This document shows positions 1 through 12,231 of a stretch of DNA of 64,000 nt, piece after piece. Source of the stretch: Oxyruncus cristatus (lineage: Eukaryota > Chordata > Aves > Passeriformes > Cotingidae). Positions within the stretch are counted from its first letter, which is position 1, and every line of letters starts with the position of its first letter. Made by a program: the position numbers and the translations under genes. The notes under the pieces are model-generated. The model was not told where the DNA came from. It worked only from the letters and a program-made list of their open reading frames with translations, and did no database searches. The DNA lies in NCBI GenBank assembly GCA_013399855.1, contig VXAY01002919.1, forward strand, positions 1,599,023 to 1,663,022, in the 5' to 3' direction.

Positions 1-2676
1 TTTTGCTCCAGCTTAGGTTGTGCAGCCCTGAGTTACAAATCCAGCCCTATCTCTCTCCTAATTTTCTGTCTCTTATTTTCGGGGACGGGTGAAGTCCCAG
101 GGCTTTATGGACAAGAAAAAGCAAGACCTTTGTGATGGGAGATTTCATTACTCTTCTCCCTCTCCCTCTTAAGAAAATTTGTAGCCAAAAAAGACTTTTT
201 TTGGTGGGGTTTTTGTGGATCAAATGGGGCAGATTCAATGCAACTTAGAAAACTAAGCTGTGCATGCTTCGTTTCCTTAACCAGCTGTGTCTCTTGGTCT
301 CAGAGAAATGGGAACTAAACTTCTACAGAAGAATTCCATTCTCTTTCTCTTTTGCTTTAATATCCTGTCCACTTCACAGCCCAGATATTTATAGCTTACC
401 TACGCATGCTGCCAGCATGGAAGGACCCATTTTACCTTTAAAAATTGATTTAAAAAGGTGTAAGTCACTTATGAGTTGCCATTGCTTTATTAGCACAATT
501 ATATGTGAAGTATTTATAGTGCCTGAGCGGCTAATGTAGGTAACCTGGAATCCACAACCAAAGTTATGAAAGTACAGAAGATGTTTCTGACGCAGTTCCC
601 CCGAGAAATCAGGGGAGATGAGGATCCAGTGTGAGGAAGCTGGTCAGGTCACCCTGCATCAATCCTGGCAGAAGGGCTGGGGCGATGTTAATTGAAATTA
701 AAAAGCAGAGAAGACAGATTACCGGCAGGGAAAGGAGGAACAAGCTGCTTTATCTTGGTTTCTTGGTTGTTTGCCTGCATGCATTTGTTGAGAAATGAAT
801 GAAATAGTTGTTACTTTGCTGCCTCTTGTTCTTGAGCGTTTCATGAAAGTTAAAAGATCCACCACTGCTGGTGGGAGGCGTCTGCCTGAGCCCACTGAGC
901 CCCCTGGAGATGCCCTTTCAGCTGAGGACCTGGAGGGATCTTTTCAAAGTCATGCAAAGAAAGTTTCTCTGCCTGGCACAGACGGCAGAGCCGGGTCCCC
1001 AGGGCTGCCAGCGTGGCACTGTTAACGCAATAAATTCCCTCTTTAGGGCGAGAGGGAAAGTAGTGCTTTGTAATAGTGAACAATCCTTAGGAGGGGGACG
1101 TCGTGGGATGCTTGCTCCAGTGCCATGTAGATAAGCAAAGTGTCTCCTTGGGATAAGCATCACTATGGATTATTATTATTATACGTCCCGTAATTACAAA
1201 ACCTCTTCCAGCAGCAGCAAGATGCTCGCACGAGGGATTTCAATTGTCCTTTAGACAGTAAAATTGCAAAGAAAGATGCTCCACATTAAGGTGATGAATG
1301 TTAATTTGCCCTGAAGAGGAAGAGCCTTTCTGTGAGCAGTTCAGTCATTTTCACCACAGAGGGATTCCAGCATTTTTTTGTTCAGGATTTTGCTGGCCTG
1401 TTGAAATCAATAATGCTGCAGCCTTACTGGCTGGAATGGCCAGCTTTCATATAATTTAAAAACTTCAGAGGAAAGCCGCCTACAAAGATGCAACTAAGCT
1501 TTGAGGGCCTGAGTCAGTGGAATCAATGGAATTTCCATTGATAAATCGACTTTTCATAGGGCTCCTAATGCATCTTATATGATAATGGCACCTTTCTTCA
1601 GATAATTTCATGGTAGAGTTAGAAAAACAGTAAGGAAATGAAAGTAAGTGCAAGTTAAAACAGAAGTTAAAGGCAGTAAGAACTCAGACCAAAGATCAAA
1701 AGGTAAAGAAAATTCATGGTTAGATGAGAACCACAAAAACTGCTTGAACTTCAAGAGAATATTGGCTGAGGATCTGGACAACTTGGGGTATTTTTCATCT
1801 AAAAATCCAAGAGTGCAGTGACCCTATGTTGTTTCAAACTAACAGTCCTTCAGTTCTTCAGCTGAAGGACTTCTGGCCTCTGTTAGGCAGGAAATAAGCA
1901 GGGAATTCCTGCTGGAAGGAAACCCTCCAGCTTTGGGGGCTTCCCTCACTCTGATGCTCTTGGTGCTTGGTAGCTTAATCCATGAGCTTCCCACCTGGCA
2001 TTGAAGTTTGCATTTCCCTGAAAGCCAGAATATTCCCCTGGTCTGGCGAAGGGCTGGAATTCTCCACAAGAGTAAAACCCCACCTTAAATTAAAGAGAGC
2101 AGCAAAAAACTGCTGCTGAAGCCAGGCCCTGCATTAAAGGTGGAAGAAAAACAGTGAAAACCAGAGATTTTTTTTTCCATTCCTTTCAGCCGAGGATGTT
2201 CTTAGTGCAGGATTCAGAACATATTGAACTTGTTTAAGGCTGGAAACACAGCTGAGCCCAGCCTGGAGTTTTTGTGGTGTAGGATTTCACGGGGTGAGCT
2301 GCCAGCTGATTTCACTGGAGTTCCCAGCTCTTTCTTGACAGCTGTAGTTAAACTGATGAGCACACGAGTCTTACACCTGGGGAATGATGGATTAGTCTTG
2401 TTTGTAAGGAAGCAAATATAAATTACCGTGTTTATGCTACTTTTAAAATGCTTTTAATGAGGAATCATTTGCTATTCAAAGTTTCAGTCTACAATAATGC
2501 CATAACCTCTCTGAGCTGATTATCCTGTGCCTTGTTTAACATCCTTCTTCAACGGGGAGGAGAGGGCAAGCCGGTTGTTTTAAATTCTTGTGTCTGACAC
2601 CAAACTCTTCAACACACCAGGGCAAGGCACCCCCTGCCTGACTGTGTGCTGTGTTCTGTTTTGCTCTGTGTTTTAG
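1..2676 (+). other. KCND3: Non-coding sequence upstream of KCND3 coding exon (probable intron 1)
   Basis: No open frame here resembles a protein and no repeat family is obvious. The block ends in a pyrimidine-rich tract and an AG, the pattern of an intron 3' end, so I read it as the intron between a non-coding first exon outside the window and the first coding exon. A short (TTA)n run lies at about 1167-1182 and a 21-nt near-perfect palindrome at 1522-1542. It could instead include 5' flanking or promoter sequence; transcript data would settle this. Confidence 0.6.
2641..2676 (+). promoter_or_regulatory. KCND3: Splice acceptor with pyrimidine-rich tract before KCND3 coding exon
   Basis: A T-rich stretch with few purines leads to TTTTAG at 2671-2676. 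This is the best acceptor in the 200 bases before the start codon and gives a 76-nt 5' UTR segment in the coding exon. In mammals KCND3 also has its start codon in an internal exon after a non-coding first exon (from memory of the family). The exact junction is inferred; weaker AGs occur closer to the ATG, for example in the CAGCAG around 2697-2702. Confidence 0.6.
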
Positions 2677-2691
2677 ATGGAACTGATCTGA
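2677..2691 (+). promoter_or_regulatory. Minimal upstream ORF (4 codons) in the 5' UTR
   Basis: If the acceptor at 2676 is used, the exon begins directly with ATG and reads Met-Glu-Leu-Ile-stop, ending 61 nt before the KCND3 start. Its +4 base is G; the -3 base would come from the upstream exon and is not visible. Very short upstream frames can lower or modulate translation of the main frame. That role is inference; the sequence shows only the frame itself. Confidence 0.4.
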
Positions 2692-2719
2692 CTTCCAGCA
2701 GGTCTCGGGAGCATCCTGA

Positions 2720-3867
<1,148 letters not shown>

Positions 3868-6800
3868 AGTACTTTTCCTTTCCCTGAGCAGCAGGCAAGC
3901 ATGTACGGGGAGCTTGACTTCAGCTACTCCTCGGCGTTTCCCCGGGTGCATGTTCGGGAAGGGCCGGGAACTGCGGAGGGCTTGATTGTTCTTTGCCTTG
4001 CAACTTCTACGGTTCGGGGGAAGTTGTGCAGAGGGGAAAAAAGCGCTCCCAGCCACTCGACAAATGCTTGGCACAAGGGTGAATGAGTGCAGGAGGGTGG
4101 AGTAGCAGGCCCTGCTTCGCACTCCTGCGGGAGAGGGAAGTTGCCACGGGTGCAGGGGAGATGGCAGAGGGAGCTGCTGGTTTTTCTGGCGTTGTTGAGC
4201 CGTAGCTTTTACACGGAGTTGCTGACGTGCCTGCTGTGTCTCTCCGCGATGGCCGGCCGTTGTTTCCTCACTTGACCCACCAGGAACCACAGATTTGCTG
4301 AATTCAGACGGGTGTTGTAGGGTCAGTGTACTGAAAATACTCCGGGATCGCCGGGACGGGGTCTGGTTTTCGCTCAGTGGAGCAGGATGTGGGCTCCTTG
4401 TCTGGGTGTAGTTGTGAGTTTGAAAACTGAGTGCGCTGTGGCGGTCGCAGTAGGATTTCAAACATTCCCATGGACGGGTACAAAGATAATGGAATCAAAG
4501 CAAGGGGAATGTAGCCTGGAGGGCACTTTTTTCCCCTTATATTTCATGTCAGATGTTTCTGCTGAGATTATAGATTTGTGCTTCTGCTGCTCTGAACTAA
4601 AACCTTTGCAAGCAGAAGAGCCAAGCCCTCACCCTGCCAAGGTTATGTAAAGGGAAGTGGGCATTGCAGGCTGTGCAAAGCTGTGATCGAGGGCAATCTC
4701 TCCATTCCACACATCAGAACAACATACTAAGTTTCTAGTTACTTTACAAAGAGTTTTTCCCACTGGAGAGTTCACACAGTTTTAATATTCAGATGTAGAC
4801 AATGCCTGTTCTTGTAATACTGTGCCCACTTTTTCTCTGAACTGCTTTTGATTTTAAGCACTTCCCTGTGCCCATTATACATGAACAGGCTCACAGTAGC
4901 ACTTTTAAATTATTAAAATCATAATTCAGCTGTCACAAAGGTGCCAAATCCGGGCACATGACAACTGAAAGTCTGAATTTCTTCATTAAGTGCAAATGTA
5001 GAACCTTTTTGTCATAGTCACCTAAAGATCTCTTATTCCTCCTTTTTTAATATCTAAGCAAAGTGTGCAAGTTTATGGCAAAAGCTGCTCCTTAGCCCGG
5101 GAAAGTCGGTGCTTGCCTAGAAATCGAAGCTGGGCTTTGCAGCCCAGCACTCCCCCACCCTGTGGCTCAGCCTTCCATATTCTGACTGGTCCATACTGGT
5201 CAGTCCCCCAGTCACCAGCAGCTTCAGAAGGACACCTGCCCTGGGTGGCTTCTTCAAGTGTCCTCTGCACGAGGGGAAAGGCACGAAAATACACTTCTAT
5301 TCCGGGGTTTCTGTTTGATAATGATCACACCCATCCCTCTATCTACACACTCCTGTGCCCATTCACACTTCTGCTGTTACATCTTTGTGACAGGACAGCT
5401 GGGGTCAAGGGGACGTCCTCTGTTGGTTGGGAACAAACCCAATACGTGCAGAATGTGCTGGAGAGCAGCTGGGTCTCTGCTTCCCATCAGTTTGGGTCTC
5501 CTCCCCTCCCTTTCTGGACGCCCAGACCTACGAACCAAAGTGCTCCTGAGGGCCTCAGAATGCTCTCAATCTGTTGTAATCACAGAAATTATGGATATAT
5601 GAGTGCTTTAAATGAGTTGACACGGGTTTAAGAAATTAGACATTTAAACACAGCTTTGTAAAAATTCATCGGGAAGGGACCTGTAAAATGCCATCAAACT
5701 CATAAGGCTTAAAGTTCTAGTATTTGGGATTTGTTTTTTGCAGGACTGTAATTAAAATAGGTGTCTCTAGCAAATAGTACATCAGCTGAGTTTAGTGTTG
5801 TATCACAGATTTACAAGAAACTCAGAAACCTCAATGAGAGCAGACCCTGAGGAGCCCCTGTGTGCTTGGACAACACCCATCTGCCCACGACCACACTCAG
5901 CAGCTCCCTGTGCTTCCTTAGCCAGGCACCTGAAGCCAAACACTCTCCCAAAACCTGTGCTAGAAAGAAAAGTTGCAACCATGAGCCATAAAAACCTGAT
6001 TGCTGCCAGACCAGCTCTGCAGAGCCCCCTCCAGACCCCTCTGGAGAGGCATTTTTGGGGCTGCTCAGGACCATGGTGGGGTCCCAGCACTGGTGGAACA
6101 AGGCACTGGCTGTGCCCACGACTCCCACCCACAAGTTGGCGTCACAGCAGTGAAATTCATGACCTCTAGAAGCAAACCCTTTGTCCTCAGCTCATTTCCA
6201 CCTCCCGTACTCCCACCGTGTGGGGTGGGCTGTTGACCCTCTTGGAGGAATTTAACCCTCCTGGCCCCCTTCATTTCCCCCCAAATCCTTTCAGTTCTGA
6301 CAAGCTGGCACTTAGCAGGCAATATTTCATATACATCTCTCTTCAGAAGCCATTCCAGTATGTTTGGAAGGTCCTTGTTGCTAATGAGAGTCCTGGTAAT
6401 TCCCATCACAGAGACGTTGCCAAAAATGCAGCCAAGGTCTCCTAATCCATCAGACTTTGCCTACTTAGTGCTTGCCAGTTCACTGCTTGTATTTCAGCAA
6501 CTTTTATTGGTATCTTAAATATTTTCTGCCTTTTGCCTTTAATGATTCAGCCAGGATTTCAAACAAGAGGTTACAGAGCACGAGGGTTTTTAACTCAGAA
6601 CTGTACGTGTATATTTTGTCTTCCACCGCTGACACGTTTAAATCCAGATAAGTGAATGTTTCCCTGACACTGGAGGCTCACCGTTGCCTTGACAGAGTGC
6701 AATTTGGAATATGCAGGATGACTTTTCCCGTGTTATTAGGACGTTAAAAATTAGCCCCATTTATATAAAAGGGAAAGTTTACTTTACAACAAAGGAACAA

Positions 6801-7611
6801 GGCAAGCAGTAGGAAATCATGAACCCTCCCCGCTGTACTGTGCATCAGCTGCTGTTCCAGCTTCCTGAGTATCCTTAGGATACAATCGAATTTCCAGGTT
6901 GACCCATAAATAAAAAGCAATAAAAATGCTGTTCTTCTGGAAGGTGAAGCTCTGCATCAATAAATAACTGCTGCTTTTGGTGGGGTTACTATGCAAATCA
7001 GTTTAGAGAAATCCAGGGCGATCCAGCTCCTTAGGTAGTTAACAACCCAAGGAGACAGGTACAACAGTTTTTCTGGAATGGGAAACAAAGCAAAGGAATT
7101 AAATTATACTGACCCTGCATCTCTGATCCCTCTGCTGTGCTCATCAGCCCTGCTTTAACAGAGGCTGTTTTTAATTTAGCATGATTTAAATTTTGCTCAG
7201 GAGGTTTTATAATGAAAGCATTATTCTTGGGTGCATCTTAAATCAATCTGAATTACTGAAACAACTATTCAAAATTAATTCAAAATCAGCTCTCCAATTC
7301 ATGCAGAAACATTTTTCTCAAGAGGCCAACAGCTACCCATCCTCTCCAAAGCACCAGTACAATAAGCACTGGCCTTGTCAGGACTCTTGCTGTGTCCTGC
7401 AGGAGGTTTTGACCCCCAGGACCCCCCATCTCAGGACTGCAAACGCTGCTGAAAGCAGGGGAGGAAGCACAGTGCTGGTCCCATCCCACCATTCATCTCC
7501 CTGGCCTGTTTTTTAGCTAACTTGCTGTGCAATAACCACGGGTTTTACATCTCCTTAGAATAGGTTTTGTTATAATAAATTTGGTTGCCTTGTTACCGGC
7601 ATGTTGGCCTG
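3868..7611. other. Unique intronic sequence, nothing recognised
   Basis: The first ~400 bases remain CpG-rich, continuing the composition of the exon, then the sequence becomes ordinary and AT-richer. A short stretch near 5667-5700 faintly recalls a CR1 3' end but is too degraded to call. No RNA gene, repeat array or coding exon is visible. Confidence 0.5.
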
Positions 7612-7726
7612 CATAGAATCCCAGAATGGTTTGGGCTGGAAGGGACCTTAAAGCTCATTTATTTCCACCCCCTGCCATGGGCAGGGAGACCTTCCACTAG
7701 CCCAGGTTGCTCGGAGCCCCGTCCAA
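7612..7726 (-). mobile_element. CR1 LINE 3' fragment
   Basis: Read on the plus strand it begins ATAGAATCCCAGAATGG and continues through GGAAGGGACCTTAAAG and CCACTAGCCCAGG, the reverse complement of the avian CR1 3' end. It breaks off after about 115 bases, so this is a strongly 5'-truncated copy on the minus strand. Confidence 0.9.
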
Positions 7727-8092
7727 TATTCAGTTTTATTCCCACTTAAAGAGTGCTGTGCTTGGGGCAGCCTCGTGTTCCTCTACTGCCCCTCCGTGTG
7801 CATCACCCACACAGCGGTGGGACGAGACCTCTCCCGCCCCACTCAACCCCACGCCAGTTCTGCCCAGAACACGTGGTTTTCTAAGCTTTTTTTGTTTTAT
7901 AGCTGTTTTCATTTCACCTGACAAGAGCAGTATGTCCCAGGCTCCCAGGCAGTGTGTGTGGCCCGCAGCACAAATCACAGTTGTGAAAACCCGAGTGCCA
8001 CGTCTTACCTGCACCTCCCTGGGCACGGAGAGGCTCCCGAGGGTCCCTTTGGGCATCACAGCCAGGCTCCCACTGAGCCCCAGACAGGGGAA

Positions 8093-8440
8093 CAGAATCC
8101 CAGAATGGTGTGGGTTGAAAGGGAACTTAAAGCTCATCCTTTTCCCCCCCCTGCCACGGGCAGGGACACCTTCCACTAGCCCAGGTTGCTCCAAGCCCCG
8201 TCCAACCTGGCCTTGGGCACTTCCAGGGATCCAGGGGCAGCCACAGCTTCTCTGGGCAACCTGTGCCAGGGCCTCCCCAGCCTCACAGGGGAGAATTTCT
8301 TCCCAATATCCAATCTAAACCTCCTCTCTGTCAGTTTGAATCCATTTCCCCTTGTCCTGTCACTCCAGGCCCTTGCAAAAAGTCCCTCTCCAGCTCTCTT
8401 GGAGCCCCTTTAGGCACTGGAAGGTTCTACAGGGAGGGAA
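8093..8440 (-). mobile_element. CR1 LINE 3' fragment, ~350 bp
   Basis: This has the same family signature as the copy at 7612 but extends further into the element, through the segments TTCTCTGGGCAACCTGTGCC and GGGAGAATTTCTTCC to the part preceding AGCCCCTTTAGGCACTGG. Minus strand, 5'-truncated. It lies ~370 bp from another minus-strand CR1 piece but is an independent insertion, because both contain the same terminal segment. Confidence 0.92.
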
Positions 8441-9109
8441 TATCCCCGGAGGAGATCATCACGGAGATCTTCTGACCATTTGTGTCAAGCGACCAGCAAA
8501 AATGCAGGCCAAGAGACAGAGATTGATGATGGATTTTGTTCTGGTCTGAGCTTAGGGACGCACTGTGTGGTTTTCTGTTGCCTAACGAAGGCCGAGCTCC
8601 CTCAGCTCAGCGCCCTCGGGGTGGTCCTTGGAGAATCCATCTCTGTCTTACAATTTGCAAGAACATAATGCTTTTGAGAACACTGTCCCTCTTTCAGAGC
8701 TGGCTGCACTGGTCAATGAGTTTGAAAGACACACATCAGTGCTCTCGGACAACACAGTCCCATCTGTACAATTCATTTAAGGAACCGGGTTAAGGCTGGG
8801 AAGTCAATAAAACAGCCGTGCTGGCCTGGTTATGTCAACAGCCTGATCTGGAGCAAGAGCTGAAATTTCTTAGAGGTTTTACTAGCTGAGTGCATAGAGA
8901 GCAGGGGTTTGGGGGTAGGGTCTGTTTTGGTTTGCCTTGGCTCAGTCTAATCCTACAAAACATGGAGGATCAGAGAGAACACGAGCGAACAGGCGCCTCT
9001 CATAGAAACATCACTCTTGGTTTTGTCTCATTCCCTGGTTGTTTTTTTCTTTTTTGTTTGTTTGGGGTTTTTTTTTAATTGGTGTTCAGTCAGGGAAAAG
9101 GCAGGGGCT

Positions 9110-9560
9110 GAGATTTAAGCGGTGAAATGGCACGTGAAACCCTCGCTGGCAAAGTGCTGACAGCTGGGCTGGCGTGAACGTGCCGGATCCCGAGCGCGCT
9201 TCCGCAGCCGCTGCCGGGTGCCGTGTGAGCAGAGCTCGCTCTGCACTGATTTCCTCCCCAGCAAAACCACTCAGGCTCAGAGTAACCTTCATTCACCCTC
9301 CCCCGTGCAAAACTCCCAGGAGTTTGCAAAGTAAGGGAAATAATCCGTCACCTCTGGAGCGCCGCCGTTGCCGGCTCCTCCGGAAAGGCGGTTGTTGGGC
9401 CCTGGAATCATCCTGTGCGTGTCAGCGCTTCTGTAAGTGCCACCAAACCGAAGCAGGAAGAACGGCTCGAGCAGAAACGCTGCTCTGCGTGTTTAACGCC
9501 GGGGATGGGGACATGGATGAGAGGTGGGATGTTTCCTTTGTGAAGCAAAGCGCTGGGATT
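9110..9560. promoter_or_regulatory. Intronic CpG-rich patch (possible regulatory element)
   Basis: By eye about 30-35 CpG dinucleotides fall within ~450 bases, including GAGCGCGC and GCGCCGCCG clusters, far above the surrounding intron. Such patches often mark enhancers or alternative promoters, but no TATA box or obvious exon and donor accompanies it. Function is inference. Confidence 0.3.
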
Positions 9561-10205
9561 TCAGCGCTGTCGCCGTTTCCCGCACAGTCAACAATTCCCA
9601 TATCCAGAGGCCAAAGAACTGCTTGAATTTAATATACAGGGAGGGCCAATCAAACAATGAATTGATGGAGCTACACAAAGAAGCCATTTCCTTGAGCTTG
9701 CATTCCCTTGACTCCAGCTTCATCTTATATGAAACATGTATCAATTTTCTTCTCCTAATGGATTTACAGATATTGTGTGCAAAATGTCTTTGTATCAGAA
9801 ACTACAGATGGAACCTTTTCTCGTCACTGTCTTGATATAAATCGCAGGCAAGCGTCTCATTTCCGAGCTATTTGTATTCACCAGAACCCCAGACATATTA
9901 AAATACCTTTATTCATTCTCAGAGCAAGTCGAATTTACTGTTGGGGTGGTTTTTTTTTTTTTCCTTCTCTTAAGAAAAGAAAAAATTACCCATCCTTATG
10001 CTTTCTGTGGCTTTGGATATTTGTATGTGCAAACACACCATTTTTAATGTGCAAGACAAAATAACTTGCCTTTAGGGTAACTCGTTGTGTGAGAAGTGAA
10101 TTATTTTGAATAAGGCCAAGAAATGGTGCTGACTAAAATTGTAACGTGACTGCTAAATTTACCAGTGGAAGCCTTGGCAGAGATACATCTATAGCAACTG
10201 ATTTA

Positions 10206-10268
10206 CAGATTTTTTTTTTTTTTTCCTGAGCTCTTCTTTCTTTTTTTTTTTTCCCCCTTTTCTTTCTA
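10206..10268. repeat. Polypyrimidine tract
   Basis: Two long T-runs separated by a short mixed spacer and followed by C/T-rich sequence. This is low-complexity sequence with no further structure seen. Confidence 0.7.
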
Positions 10269-10818
10269 GCCTGCAACAGCAGTAAGTGCCTGAGAAACGC
10301 AGATTAAAGATAACATTGTATTATCATTGGAGATGAAGGGAAGTGATTGGCGTGCTGACTGAATCTGAGCTATTTTTAGTCTCATAAACTGATAATTTCA
10401 TAACAGTGCTGACCCAGTAAAAGTAATCAGTTTACAGACATCAGCTGAAAATAAAGGACGGAGTAGCCACTGCCAGTTGGAAAGCAGGGACAGAGGAAGG
10501 AAAGTTAAAGGCCCTGCAACAAATTAGCCAAAACTAATTACATCTCTTCGCTGATTACAGCCCATCAGGGTTACGGGGAGAGGAGCACAGGGAGTTTCTG
10601 AGTGACTGAGTCTCTGCAGCCCCTCTGGCCACAGCTTCATCCTGCCAACACCCATCCTTATCCTCAAAGTGCAATCCGTGCCTCACGTCCTTACCCAGAC
10701 CTGCTCCCTTGGATTTGGCATGAAAGAAAACTCCCACCCTGTTGTAATATTGGGAAAATCATATAGGACGTTTTTATTGCAATTTCTGAAGGGATCTGTG
10801 CGTTCCAGAGTGTGCAGT

Positions 10819-11086
10819 GAGTGACAGGACGGGGAGAAATGGCTTCAAAATGCAAGACAAAAAGTTTGGCTTAGATTATTAGGGAGAAATTGTTCCCTGT
10901 GAGGGTGGGGAGGTGCTGGCACAGGTTGCCCAGAGAAGCTGTGGCTGCCCCATCCCTGGGAGTGTCCAAGGCCAGGTTGGATGGGGCTTGGAGCAACCTG
11001 GGCTAGTGGAAGGTGTCCCTGCCCATGTCGGGGTGGAGGGGAATAGGATGAGCTTTAAGTTCCCTTCCAACCCAAACCATTCTGGG
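10819..11086 (+). mobile_element. CR1 LINE 3' fragment
   Basis: It starts with GTGACAGGACGGGGAGAAATGG, runs through CTGTGAGGGTGGGGAGG, GGTTGCCCAGAGAAGCTG and CAACCTGGGCTAGTGGAAGG, and ends in CCCAAACCATTCTGGG, the sense 3' region of CR1. The terminal octamer repeats are missing. Plus strand, ~270 bp, 5'-truncated. Confidence 0.92.
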
Positions 11087-11640
11087 CAGCTGAAGCCACA
11101 ATATGGGATCACCTGTGACTAAACCCAGCTTGTTTCCAGGCGCTGTAATGCAATCACCTCATCAAGAAAAAGAAAAAAAAAATACAAAATGGTGTGAGAT
11201 AAACAGGGAAACTTTTCCTCAGCACCAACCCGTGTTTCTCCCTGCCCTCCAGCACACTCACACCTCGGGTACCGCAGCGCCCAGTGAACACGAGCCCCTG
11301 CCCTGTGCAATTCCCGTGGTTTCAGTGGAAGTGATGTACGATTTGTATTTAGCACAGGCTGCACCTCCCTGCCCTTGAGCCCTGTCCTGTGCAGAGCTCA
11401 CAGGGACGGAGCTGCCCCGCTGAGTGACCTGGGCACGGAGCAGGTTTGTTTGTTTTTAACGCAGCACAAGCCTCAGCAATGGCAGTACCCGAAGGAGCAG
11501 CCGGGCCTTGCAGTGCTCATGGACGCACCCTGGCAAAGTGCAGGCAGAGGACCCACGGTCACCCCCAGCCACCTGTCCAGGCTCACCAAGGCGTGCTGGC
11601 AGTGCTATCCCCCAGTGAGCATCACAACTCAGTGATGTAT

Positions 11641-12231
11641 CAGGAACAGTGTGGCAGCAGGAGCAGGGAAGTGATTCTGCCCCTGGACTCGGCGCTGGTG
11701 AGGCCGCCCCTGGAGTGCTGTGGCCAGGTCTGGGCCCCTCAGCTCAGGAAGGATATTGAGGGGCTGGAGCAGGTCCAGAGGAGAGCAGCGAGGCTGGGGA
11801 AGGGACTTGAGCACAAGTGCTGTGAGGAGAGGCTGAGGGAGCTGGGGTTGTTGAGCCTGGAGAAGAGAAGGCTCAGGGGAGACCTCATCGCTCTCTACAA
11901 CTCCCTGACAGGAGGGGGGAGCCAGGTGGGGGTTGGTCTCTTCTCCCAGGAACCAGCAGTAGGACAAGAGGGCTCGGCCTTAAGCTGTGCCAGGGGAGGG
12001 TTAGGTTGGATATTAGAAAGAAATTCTTTCCAGAGAGAGTAATCAGCCCTTGGAATGGGCTGCCCAGGGAAGTGGTGGATTCTCCATCCCTGGAGGTTTT
12101 CAAGATGAGGCTGGACGTGGCACTGAGTGCCATAGTCTGGGAACCGCGGTGGGGTTGGATCAAGGGTTGGACTTGATGATCTCGGAGGTCCTTTCCAACC
12201 CGTCTGATTCTATGGTTCTATGAGTCTATGA
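11641..12231 (+). mobile_element. CR1 LINE fragment, ~590 bp, longest copy in the window, with RT C-terminal relic
   Basis: The copy covers the end of the CR1 ORF2 and the full 3' UTR. The plus frame around 11680-11900 encodes a relic of the reverse-transcriptase C-terminus with recognisable blocks [16 protein letters not shown] and [16 protein letters not shown], followed by [20 protein letters not shown]. The frame stays open to 12042 but contains substitutions at usually conserved sites. The 3' end carries the CR1 terminal TTCTATG-type octamer repeats at about 12206-12231. It is dead: it lacks the endonuclease and most of the polymerase domain. Confidence 0.95.

Larger units (their letters stand above)
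8441..10818. other. Intronic sequence with a CpG-rich patch and pyrimidine tracts
   Basis: A CpG-rich patch lies at about 9110-9560 and is listed separately. A T-run occurs near 9950-9962, and a ~60-base pyrimidine tract of T-runs ending in C/T at about 10206-10268. No coding exon or mobile element is recognised. Confidence 0.5.

Noticed and set aside
5667..5705. GGGAAGGGACCTGTAAAATG, possible old CR1 end
   Set aside because: Only a few dozen bases resemble CR1, with no adjoining family blocks; too weak to annotate.
7736..8194. 152-codon minus frame
   Set aside because: It mostly overlaps and reads through CR1 3' sequence; no conserved domain.
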